Part shown: one piece after another, positions 1 to 7,940 of the stretch | How the letters are laid out: the number at the start of each line of letters is the position of its first letter | Numbering within the stretch: position 1 is the stretch's first letter | NCBI GenBank assembly: GCA_002091395.1 | Contig: AP017913.1 | Coordinates: 60,520-124,519, forward strand | DNA: 64,000 bases | Direction of reading: 5' to 3' | DNA from: Candidatus Azobacteroides pseudotrichonymphae | GTDB taxonomy: Bacteria > Bacteroidota > Bacteroidia > Bacteroidales > Azobacteroidaceae | Made by a program: the position numbers and the translations under genes | Notes under the pieces: model-generated | The model's input: the letters and a program-made list of their open reading frames with translations, nothing else | The model's database searches: none | What the model was told of the DNA's origin: nothing

Positions 1-722
1 CGCTTAATAACAGGTCTTTCATTAGATCTTAATTTAACAAATGGATAGTAAGCAAACCACACTCCATCTCGTTTAAATACTTCACGCTCATGTGTATAAT
101 AAAGGCTCGGTAGTTTAATATTTTCCTCTAAAATATATTGCCAAATATCCATTTCTGTCCAATTACTAAGAGGAAATACACGAAAATGTTCACTTAATTG
201 TTTTTTTCCATTAAAAATATTCCATAATTCAGGGCGTTGATTTTTAGGGTCCCACTGTCCAAATTCATCACGATGTGAGAAAAATCTTTCTTTAGCTCTG
301 ACTTTTTCTTCATCTCTTCTAGCTCCTCCTAAAGCAGCGTCGAATCTATTTTTTTCTATCATTGCCAACAGTACTGTTGTTTGTAATTTATTGCGACTAG
401 CATCATATCCAGTTTCTTCTTTGAGACAACCTGAATCAATGAAGTCCTGCACAGATCCAATGCATAATTTCACATCAAATTGCGTGATTAATTTATCTCG
501 ATAAATAATTGTTTCTTCAAAATTATGTCCTGTATCTATGTGCAAAAATGGGAAAGGAATTGGCGATGGATAAAATGCTTTATAAGACAAATAAGCCATG
601 ACAATTGAATCCTTCCCTCCAGAAAATAATAACACTGATTTTTCAAATTGTGAAGCAACCTCCCTGATAACATAAATTGATTCAGATTCCAATTCTTTTA
701 TATGAAGTGACTTATTGCTCAT
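1..722 (-). CDS. cysD: Sulfate adenylyltransferase subunit 2 (partial, 3' end outside window)
   Basis: Catalytic small subunit of ATP sulfurylase, which makes adenosine 5'-phosphosulfate from ATP and sulfate in assimilatory sulfate reduction. About 240 codons are visible. The N-terminal half has the PP-loop LLFSGGKDSIVM near residues 31-42, followed by HIDTGHNFEET, GGARRDEEKVRAKER and FPLSNWTEMDIWQYI, all typical of the family (usually about 300 residues). The C-terminus runs off the left edge. The ATG lies inside the end of hemB (11 bp overlap), so the two are probably co-transcribed. The GTPase partner CysN normally follows cysD and would lie to the left, outside the window. Confidence 0.95.
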   Translation of the reverse strand, partial: MSNKSLHIKELESESIYVIREVASQFEKSVLLFSGGKDSIVMAYLSYKAFYPSPIPFPFLHIDTGHNFEETIIYRDKLITQFDVKLCIGSVQDFIDSGCLKEETGYDASRNKLQTTVLLAMIEKNRFDAALGGARRDEEKVRAKERFFSHRDEFGQWDPKNQRPELWNIFNGKKQLSEHFRVFPLSNWTEMDIWQYILEENIKLPSLYYTHEREVFKRDGVWFAYYPFVKLRSNERPVIK

Positions 723-1674
723 TTGCAAACTCTTTAGCATAGTAAGATACAATATATTTCGCTCCAGCACGTTTAATTGCTATTAAACTTTCAAAAAAAA
801 TTTGTTTACCATCAAAAAAATTAACTCTGGCGCCTTGTTTAAGCATGGCATATTCACCAGAAACTTGATAAGTAACTAATGGATAATTTGGGAAACAAAC
901 CGATGCTCTCTGCACAATATCAAGATATGGCATAGCCGGCTTAACCATAATCCAGTCAGCACCTTCTTCGATATCAGCAGCTATTTCATTTAAACCTTGA
1001 TCGATAGTTCTAAAATCAATTTGATATGTTTTTCTAGTACCAAAAGAAGGAGAAGAAAAAACTGCGTCACGAAATGGAGTATAAAAAGATGAAGCATACT
1101 TGGCAGAATAACCCAATATTTTTGTTGAAAGTTTCTCTTCTTTAAACCGCTGACGAATATATGCAACTTCACCATCCATCATAGATGACGGTGCTACAAA
1201 ATCAGCACCTGCAATAGCATGTTGATATGCCATTTCAGCTAAGAGAGGCAATGTCGTATCATTATCAACATCATGATTACGAATTAATCCACAATGTCCA
1301 TGAGAAGTGTACCCACAAAGACAAATATCTGTAAAAACTATTATTTGTGGAAATTGTTTTTTTATTTCACGTACAGCCTGGCAAATAATACTGTTAGATG
1401 ATATTCCTTCATATCCTTTTTCATCTTTTTCTTCATCAGAAATTACACCAAACAATAAAATCTTATTAATTCCTAAAAAAACGATCTCCGCAATATCTTT
1501 AAGTAATTCATCTATTGAAAAGCGAAACACACCATCCATTGATATTATCGCATCCTTAACTTTCTCACCCTTTACTACAAAATAAGGATAAATAAAATCA
1601 GAAACCGAAATTTTTACCTCTGCGTAAAAATCACGTGTTTTTTTATTTAATCTGTATTGTCTAAATCGTTTCAC
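712..1674 (-). CDS. hemB: Delta-aminolevulinic acid dehydratase (porphobilinogen synthase)
   Basis: Condenses two 5-aminolevulinate molecules to porphobilinogen, the first common pyrrole of siroheme, heme and cobamides. It is 320 residues, normal for the family. Zinc-type active site cysteines are seen at about 118, 120 and 128 (CLCGYTSHGHCG). The two Schiff-base lysines are in YSAKYASSF (about 192) and MVKPAMPYLD (about 245). It lies 23 bp after the HemC-CobA-HemD fusion and overlaps cysD, so enzyme order matches pathway logic: porphobilinogen feeds the fusion. The only visible tetrapyrrole consumer here is the siroheme sulfite reductase. Confidence 0.97.
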   Translation of the reverse strand: MKRFRQYRLNKKTRDFYAEVKISVSDFIYPYFVVKGEKVKDAIISMDGVFRFSIDELLKDIAEIVFLGINKILLFGVISDEEKDEKGYEGISSNSIICQAVREIKKQFPQIIVFTDICLCGYTSHGHCGLIRNHDVDNDTTLPLLAEMAYQHAIAGADFVAPSSMMDGEVAYIRQRFKEEKLSTKILGYSAKYASSFYTPFRDAVFSSPSFGTRKTYQIDFRTIDQGLNEIAADIEEGADWIMVKPAMPYLDIVQRASVCFPNYPLVTYQVSGEYAMLKQGARVNFFDGKQIFFESLIAIKRAGAKYIVSYYAKEFANEQ

Positions 1675-1697
1675 GAATTACAAAATTCAAAATAAAA

Positions 1698-3698
1698 CTA
1701 TTTTATAATTGAATTAAATGTGGTTTTTCCGCTTGCAATCATTTGAACTCCAACAGGTAAAGTTCCATATAATTTTATAAAAGCATCTACTCCAGAAGGA
1801 GAAGAAAAAATAATTTTTTGAAAAAGAGACAAATCTACAATCTCTGCTTTATTATTTATTTCATTTTTATATACTGGAATATCAATTACTTCATTCCCAA
1901 ACTGTTCTAATGTTTTCGAAAAATGTTTTAACCCCTTATCTGAACGAGGAAGCAATATTCGTTTACCTTCTAACTGTATAGATTTGAAATAAATAATCAA
2001 TCCCTCTACCGAGCCACTTTTTGATTCTATATTAGGATAAAATCCATATTTATTCAACTCTAAAGAAGTAGTTTTACCGACTGAAGCTATACAAATACAT
2101 GACAAAACATTGATATTTAGTTTCATTTCGTTTAAAGATTCAAAAAAATAACGTACTCCATAACGACTGGTAAAAATAATCCAATCGAAAAAAATAATTT
2201 TTTTTGCAAAATTGTATAAACGTTTATTATTATTTATTTTATTTATTTTAATCAACGGTGTATGAATTACATTTACATAATCATTACATATATTAGCAGA
2301 TGTTCCAGTAAATAATATTTTCTGTTTCTTATATGCTCTCACATTATTTTCAAATAAAACTACATCGCCAATTATCAATAAAATAGGAGTAGGATATTTA
2401 ACAATAGAATATTGTAATTCGTTTAATGAAGAATACCAAATTTTTTGATTAGGTAATGAAACATTGTAAATTAAAGCAGCTGGTAAATTCTTTTTTCGTC
2501 CTGCATCTATTAATTTTCTTGCAATCACAAATAAATTAGACCCACTCATATAATAAACTAAAGTATCAGAAGTAGGAATTTGTATGTTTTTTTTAGAGTG
2601 ACCTGTTACAAAAGAAACTGAAGACGCCAATCCCCTGTATGTCAGTGGAATATGAGTACAAGAAGCAGCAGCAACTCCTGATGAAATTCCAGGAATAACA
2701 TCTACACTTATAAAACGACTTTGCAAAAAGTCAATTTCTTCACGTCCATGCGCAAAAATCATTGGATCACCACCTTTTAATCTTACTACTTTATTCCCTG
2801 AAGTTACAGATTCATAAACTAAATTATTAATTTCACTCTGACAAATGTGACTTATTTCTTTCCTCTTACCAACATATATTTTTTTTGCTGAAAATTGATA
2901 AAGAAACTCATGATTTAACAAGTCATCATAGAAAATCATATCTGATGATAATAAAGCCTTATATCCTCCTATTGTTAGGAAATCAGGATTTCCAGGACCA
3001 AATCCAACCAAAGTTACTTTCCCATATTCTTTCCTTATATCATGTGAGCAAAATAAATTTTTGACTTCATGTTTGTTTTTTATACCAACAATAGCCAAAC
3101 TCCCCTGCAAAGAATGAGTTTCAAATGGAAGAACAGAAGCTATTCGGTTATCCAACCCCAACCGCTTTAATGCACAAGTAGCAACAATTAAAGCATCAAT
3201 AAACCCACTATCTACATTAGATATCCGTTCTTCAATATTTCCACGAATACTGATAATTTTCAAATCAGGGCGAATTTTTAGCAATTCAGCTTTTCTTTTT
3301 TTAGAACTAGTCCCTACCTTTGCACCTTCAGGTAGTTGATCTAATTTCAAATTATTTCTACTAACTAATGCATCAGTGCTATCTATTGACCGAAATAAAG
3401 CAAACAATTCTAATTCATAATGTAAAGGATACGGCAAATCTTTGGCAGAATGAATTGCTATATCTGCCTCATCGCGTATCAAAATCTCATCCAACTCACG
3501 AGTAAAAAAATCTGAATTGAATTCTTTTTCATTCATAAAATCAGAAAATATATTAAATAATGGAATGTGTTTATTTTTATCTCCTAAAGACTCCACAGGT
3601 AATAACTGATAATCAATACTCGGGAAAAATGAAAAAACTTCCTTCACTTGGAGAAGTGACAGAGGACTATTTCGACAAACAACTCTCAATTTTTTCAT
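1698..3698 (-). CDS. HemC(domains 1-2)-CobA-HemD fusion: uroporphyrinogen III synthesis and methylation
   Basis: Three-part protein. A HemC-like part (porphobilinogen deaminase) covers about the first 220 residues, with HSAKDLP (catalytic Asp), GTSSKKR and RGNIEERIS. A uroporphyrinogen-III C-methyltransferase (CobA/SUMT) follows, with VGFGPGNPDFLT, VVRLKGGDPMIF, VIPGISSGVAAAS and GLASSVSFVTGH. The last 200 residues resemble uroporphyrinogen-III synthase (HemD). Together they would turn porphobilinogen into precorrin-2, the siroheme precursor. Oddly, the HemC part passes straight into CobA after domain 2: the third domain with the cofactor-binding cysteine (LEGGCQ-type motif) is missing. I chose the ATG at 3698 (MKKLRVVCRNS) because it matches the HemC N-terminus; ATG 3713 or GTG 3728 would add 5 or 10 residues. 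HemD is the least conserved part. Confidence 0.9.
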   Translation of the reverse strand: MKKLRVVCRNSPLSLLQVKEVFSFFPSIDYQLLPVESLGDKNKHIPLFNIFSDFMNEKEFNSDFFTRELDEILIRDEADIAIHSAKDLPYPLHYELELFALFRSIDSTDALVSRNNLKLDQLPEGAKVGTSSKKRKAELLKIRPDLKIISIRGNIEERISNVDSGFIDALIVATCALKRLGLDNRIASVLPFETHSLQGSLAIVGIKNKHEVKNLFCSHDIRKEYGKVTLVGFGPGNPDFLTIGGYKALLSSDMIFYDDLLNHEFLYQFSAKKIYVGKRKEISHICQSEINNLVYESVTSGNKVVRLKGGDPMIFAHGREEIDFLQSRFISVDVIPGISSGVAAASCTHIPLTYRGLASSVSFVTGHSKKNIQIPTSDTLVYYMSGSNLFVIARKLIDAGRKKNLPAALIYNVSLPNQKIWYSSLNELQYSIVKYPTPILLIIGDVVLFENNVRAYKKQKILFTGTSANICNDYVNVIHTPLIKINKINNNKRLYNFAKKIIFFDWIIFTSRYGVRYFFESLNEMKLNINVLSCICIASVGKTTSLELNKYGFYPNIESKSGSVEGLIIYFKSIQLEGKRILLPRSDKGLKHFSKTLEQFGNEVIDIPVYKNEINNKAEIVDLSLFQKIIFSSPSGVDAFIKLYGTLPVGVQMIASGKTTFNSIIK

Positions 3699-3827
3699 AT
3701 AATCTAACTTCATAAAGTTGTACTTCACGACTGTAAAAGTAATAACTTTTAAAATAAAGTGGTACTATATCCATATCATTTTTGTACACCAAAGTTTACA
3801 TTGGATAGCTAATAATTATACGTTTAC

Positions 3828-4679
3828 TCAATTTGCTATGTTTTTTAAAAATTTACTAGTTACAAATCGTCCACAAAGACTTAGCAATAAAACAATAACT
3901 GTTAATAATAAAGCAGCAGCATAAGCACGATTACGGACTTCCGGAACAGGACTACTTAATTGAAAAAAAACTGATAAAGGAAGCGTTGCAACCTGATCTC
4001 GCCAAGGAACTACAGGGATATTATCTGTAAAACCAGCTGTAAATATTACAGCTGCAGTATCTCCTATTGCTCGTCCTACGGAAAGAATTGTAGCAGTAAT
4101 AATTCCAGGGAAAATTTTACGTATAACTACAATAGCAGTCTCCAACTTGGTAGCTCCAAGAGAATAAGTTACATCTAACAAATCTTTCGGAACAGATTTT
4201 GCCACTTCATCCATTGAACGAACAAAAATCGGAATAATCAAAAATGTTACTGTTAAAATTCCAGCTAATAAAGAAGTTTTTAGTCCACAAAATATCATAA
4301 TAGAAAAAGCGAAAGCTCCATAGACAATGGAAGGAATTCCATAAAAAACGTCAAATGAAAGACGAACAAAATAAGAAAATTTAGAATTACTTCGTAAGTA
4401 AACATTTAAATAATATACAACAGGAATACTGACTGTTAGCCCAAATATTGTAGAACCAAATACAATTAACAATGAACCAATAATAGCATTTAAAATTCCT
4501 CCACTTCCACCTAAATAAAATCCACTACTAGGTAATTTAGTCAGCATTTCAAATGAAATAGCATTGAATCCTTTGATAAAAATTGTCCAAATAATACTTC
4601 CAACTAAAAAAAATACAATTAAAGTAGATATAACCATTAGACAATTGAATAATTTTTCTTCAAAAAATTTTAATTTCAT
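3828..4679 (-). CDS. pstA: Phosphate ABC transporter permease PstA
   Basis: Inner-membrane subunit of the high-affinity phosphate importer PstSCAB. 283 residues with about six hydrophobic segments. The cytoplasmic EAA-type loop that docks on PstB is present (DVTYSLGATKLETAIVV, then FPGI). The ATG overlaps the pstC stop by 4 bp, indicating translational coupling. Unlike the usual pstSCAB order, pstB does not follow; it lies about 6.6 kb upstream on the same strand. Confidence 0.95.
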   Translation of the reverse strand: MKLKFFEEKLFNCLMVISTLIVFFLVGSIIWTIFIKGFNAISFEMLTKLPSSGFYLGGSGGILNAIIGSLLIVFGSTIFGLTVSIPVVYYLNVYLRSNSKFSYFVRLSFDVFYGIPSIVYGAFAFSIMIFCGLKTSLLAGILTVTFLIIPIFVRSMDEVAKSVPKDLLDVTYSLGATKLETAIVVIRKIFPGIITATILSVGRAIGDTAAVIFTAGFTDNIPVVPWRDQVATLPLSVFFQLSSPVPEVRNRAYAAALLLTVIVLLLSLCGRFVTSKFLKNIAN

Positions 4680-5569
4680 AATTTCAATGATTTTTCTATA
4701 TGTTGTAGGGCAATGCGTGATACAGCATTAAAAATTAATACTATGATAAACATTACTAACGCAGCAAACATTAACGCTGATTCATACATAGGAATTGACA
4801 TTATTTCCCCAAAATTATTAACAATTAATGCTGATAAAGGGTAACATGAATCAAAAAAAGATTCAGGTTTTTTTACTGTGCTACCACAAACCATAAGTAC
4901 AGCTATTGTTTCACCAAATGCCTTTGATACAGCAAGCATAACAGAAGCAATAATGCCAGGTGAAGCCTTACGTAAAATTATCTTACGAGAAGTTTGCCAA
5001 CGAGTAGCTCCTAAAGAAGCAGAAGCATCTACGTAATCCTTTGATATTGTAGAAAAAATTTCAACTAGCAAACTTACTAATAGAGGAATAAGCATTACAC
5101 TCAACACAATTCCACAAGCACAAACTGTATATCCACTAGTATAATCAACAAAACACGGGCCTAACACGTTAGCAATAAAAGGAACAACAACTAACACTCC
5201 CCATACTCCGTAAACAACAGATGGGATCGAAGATAAAATATCCAATACTGGAAAAACAACTTGTTTAACGCAAAACTTTGCATTTTGTGTTAAAAATAAA
5301 GCCATCAACAAACTAATAGGTACAGAAATAAATACTGATAACAATGTTACATAAACCGTACTAATAATAAATGAATAAAATCCAAATTTTCCGGCTAATG
5401 GTCTCCATTCTGAACTAAATAATAATTTCCATACTGAATTTGTTTTTATAGTAGGCTCAGACTTATAGTACAATACTACAACCATTACAACTAAAATCAA
5501 TAACAAAAAAATAGTCAATACTTGTGTTATTTTTTTTGCAATTTTATCTTTAAATGTCCTACTCAACAT
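4676..5569 (-). CDS. pstC: Phosphate ABC transporter permease PstC
   Basis: Second membrane subunit of the phosphate importer, pairing with PstA. 297 residues, multiple transmembrane segments starting near residues 17-33. The EAA-type loop is present (DASASLGATRWQTSRKI, then SPGI), as is the family motif SIPSVVYGVWG. It follows pstS by 75 bp and overlaps pstA by 4 bp. Confidence 0.95.
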   Translation of the reverse strand: MLSRTFKDKIAKKITQVLTIFLLLILVVMVVVLYYKSEPTIKTNSVWKLLFSSEWRPLAGKFGFYSFIISTVYVTLLSVFISVPISLLMALFLTQNAKFCVKQVVFPVLDILSSIPSVVYGVWGVLVVVPFIANVLGPCFVDYTSGYTVCACGIVLSVMLIPLLVSLLVEIFSTISKDYVDASASLGATRWQTSRKIILRKASPGIIASVMLAVSKAFGETIAVLMVCGSTVKKPESFFDSCYPLSALIVNNFGEIMSIPMYESALMFAALVMFIIVLIFNAVSRIALQHIEKSLKL

Positions 5570-5644
5570 ATTTTTGCTTTTAACTAAACAGTACTCAATG
5601 TAAGACTATGATTATAACAACATTATATCATCATTTAACAATTC

Positions 5645-6577
5645 TTAATTTAGTTTTGCTAACTCTTGACATAATTTTTTTTTGCCAAGACTTATATATC
5701 CTGTTTTTGCTACATATCTCTGCCCTTCGGAAAGAACATATTTAAGAAAAATAATTAAAATAGGATTTATCGGTTTTTTTTTAGTTACCAAATAAAGATT
5801 TCGAGCAGGTGGAGAAGGATAGCGCCCATCACTGATTGCAGCTACTAACGACTCCAATGTGTCATAAAAATTTTCTTCTTTATCTATTTTACCATTCCCG
5901 TTTAAATCCAAAGGAAATATAACCAATCCAGTATAAGGTTTTCTTGTCTTAAGACTATAAACATAGCTAATATTACTATACCCAACACCTAATTTATCTT
6001 TTTGCACAGCATTTGCAATTCCAGGATCACCAAAAATCGCAGTTGCTTTCAAATCTTCTTGAGTAGAACCAAACCATGCAGCCCATGTTTCAGCTGCTCC
6101 ACAAGCATCAGAACGAGTAAATACATGAACTGGTGTTTTATTTGAAGTTTTTAAAACAGACCCCCATGTTCTAAATTTACCATTCCATAATCGTTTAGCA
6201 ACCTCTTTCTTTAATCCAATTGATACTATATCTTTTAAATTTGGATTATCTACATTAACAACTGGCACCACTGCATCTCTAACTGAAGCAATACTGAACG
6301 CACCATTTTTGATTTCTTCTTTAGAAATTTCACGAGAAACCATTCCTATGTCAACAAGTCCTGTGAGAACGTCTGTCATTCCTTTACCAGCACCACTACA
6401 TGATATATCAAAATTTACATTAGGATGTAGTACCTTGAACTCTTCAGCCCACCTTACAACCATTGGATAAAGAGCAAAAGCACCAGATATTTTGATTTTT
6501 TCAGATTGTTGTTTATTGTCACAAGAAATAACAATAGAAAGTAGGAAACATAAAATTAATGAAAAGTATATTTTCAT
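5645..6577 (-). CDS. pstS: Phosphate-binding lipoprotein PstS
   Basis: Periplasmic substrate-binding protein of the Pst system, 310 residues. It begins with a signal peptide ending in a lipobox (IVISC, Cys19), so it should be membrane-anchored. ISGAFALYPMVVRWAEEF, CSGAGKGMTDVLTG and TRSDACGAAETWA are typical of the phosphate-binding family. Residues about 224-235 form a perfect EF-hand-like loop (D-x-N-x-N-G-x-I-x-x-x-E), suggesting bound Ca2+. First gene of pstS-pstC-pstA; a 373 bp AT-rich spacer upstream probably holds its promoter. Confidence 0.94.
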   Translation of the reverse strand: MKIYFSLILCFLLSIVISCDNKQQSEKIKISGAFALYPMVVRWAEEFKVLHPNVNFDISCSGAGKGMTDVLTGLVDIGMVSREISKEEIKNGAFSIASVRDAVVPVVNVDNPNLKDIVSIGLKKEVAKRLWNGKFRTWGSVLKTSNKTPVHVFTRSDACGAAETWAAWFGSTQEDLKATAIFGDPGIANAVQKDKLGVGYSNISYVYSLKTRKPYTGLVIFPLDLNGNGKIDKEENFYDTLESLVAAISDGRYPSPPARNLYLVTKKKPINPILIIFLKYVLSEGQRYVAKTGYISLGKKKLCQELAKLN

Positions 6578-6950
6578 CGATCAAAATCTTTATTAATTTG
6601 TAAAAATTACACAATCACAACACTAAAAATACACAGAACAAATATAAAATTTCAAATACATCATTAACATCAAATTTGCAAATAAACAATTTATTTTAAG
6701 AGATGGTTTTTCAACTACAATTTTCAAAAAACACAAAACACCACACCTAATTGAAACAATAAATCATTAGAACATACTTTACAATTTAAGAATTTAATCA
6801 ATAAACAACCAAAATTTTACAACTAAAAACTGAACAACATAAAAATCATTTATAAAATTTTATTGATCTATATACAAATACACAAATTTTTGTATACATT
6901 ATTATAAAGTATTTTTGATTTTCAAAGTTTTCAACGTTCTGCAAAAAGTG
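6578..6950. other. Intergenic region upstream of pstS
   Basis: Very AT-rich, no convincing ORF on either strand. Probably contains the pstSCA promoter. A minus-strand TATATTTG element (6639-6646), matching the Bacteroidota -7 consensus TAnnTTTG, has a TTTG 24 bp upstream (6671-6674), slightly longer spacing than usual; weak evidence. Confidence 0.4.
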
Positions 6951-7739
6951 TTAAATGCATTTAGCTTCTGTTAGATTTGTTATAACTGGATAATTGCCAC
7001 AAATAGGGCATTCTCTATTTTTATTTATGTTAATTTTTCTAAAATTCATAGATTTTACATTGAAAGTAAGTAAACAATTAGTTAATAATTCTTCTGTACC
7101 AGTAAAAAACTTTAAAACTTCAGTTGCTTGTATTGCCCCCAATATTCCTGCAACTGAACCTAGCACTCCAGTTTGTAAACAAGTAGGGATATTAACAGAA
7201 GGAGGACTACAAAACACACATCTGTAACACATTGTTCCAGTTATATGCGTAAATGTCTGTCCATCAAACCGAAGAACACCTCCATGCGAAAATGGTTTTG
7301 AAGCTAAAATACAAGCATCATTTATCAAAAATTTGGTTGAAAAATTATCAGTTCCATCTACTATAAAATCATAATCTTTAATAAGATTAAACGCATTATC
7401 AACATTAAAAAAATCATCATAAGTAACAACATTTACGTTTGGATTAATTTGTATAATCTTTTCCTTTGCAGATTGTATTTTTTTTTTACCTATGTCAGAA
7501 GTAAAATGAATAATTTGCCTGTGCAAATTACTTAGCTCAACTACTTCTCCATCAATAATCCCTAAAGTTTCAACTCCAGCAGCAGCTAAATAAAAAAGAA
7601 TTGGAGACCCTAACCCTCCTGCCCCAATTACAAGAACTTTTCCCTTACTAATTTTTCTTTGTCCTTCTACACCTATGTCTTGCAAAAGAATATGACGACT
7701 ATAGCGTTCTATTTGTTCAGATGAAAAATTTACTTTCAC
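6951..7739 (-). CDS. MoeB/ThiF/HesA-family adenylyltransferase (E1-like sulfur-carrier activating enzyme)
   Basis: E1-like enzyme that adenylates the C-terminus of a ubiquitin-like sulfur carrier (MoaD, ThiS or a cysteine-synthesis carrier). 262 residues. Visible are SEQIERYSRHILLQDIG, the nucleotide loop VIGAGGLGSP (about 38-46), DGTDNFSTKFLIND, two zinc CxxC pairs (171/174 and 244/247) and a conserved Cys187 in CLQTGVLGSVAGI. It starts with GTG at 7739: an in-frame TAA sits directly upstream and no ATG precedes the conserved region. The gene lies just after the sulfite reductase-TusA fusion, suggesting a shared sulfur-transfer role. The exact carrier cannot be told from this window; MoeB, ThiF and HesA are all possible. 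Confidence 0.85.
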   Translation of the reverse strand: MKVNFSSEQIERYSRHILLQDIGVEGQRKISKGKVLVIGAGGLGSPILFYLAAAGVETLGIIDGEVVELSNLHRQIIHFTSDIGKKKIQSAKEKIIQINPNVNVVTYDDFFNVDNAFNLIKDYDFIVDGTDNFSTKFLINDACILASKPFSHGGVLRFDGQTFTHITGTMCYRCVFCSPPSVNIPTCLQTGVLGSVAGILGAIQATEVLKFFTGTEELLTNCLLTFNVKSMNFRKININKNRECPICGNYPVITNLTEAKCI

Positions 7740-7940
7740 TTATTCGACTACTAATGTAAAAATTTTAATTAAATAACTATATACAAACAGCTTTTACAAC
7801 ACACTAAAATTACGTATTTCAACTCATGTATCATAACTTTTGTACTTTATACAAAAAAAATGGATATTGCTTTGTTCAATTCTTGAAAATTTTATTATTC
7901 ATTTTGCTCATACTAACTAATTAAATTATCAAAAATACTT

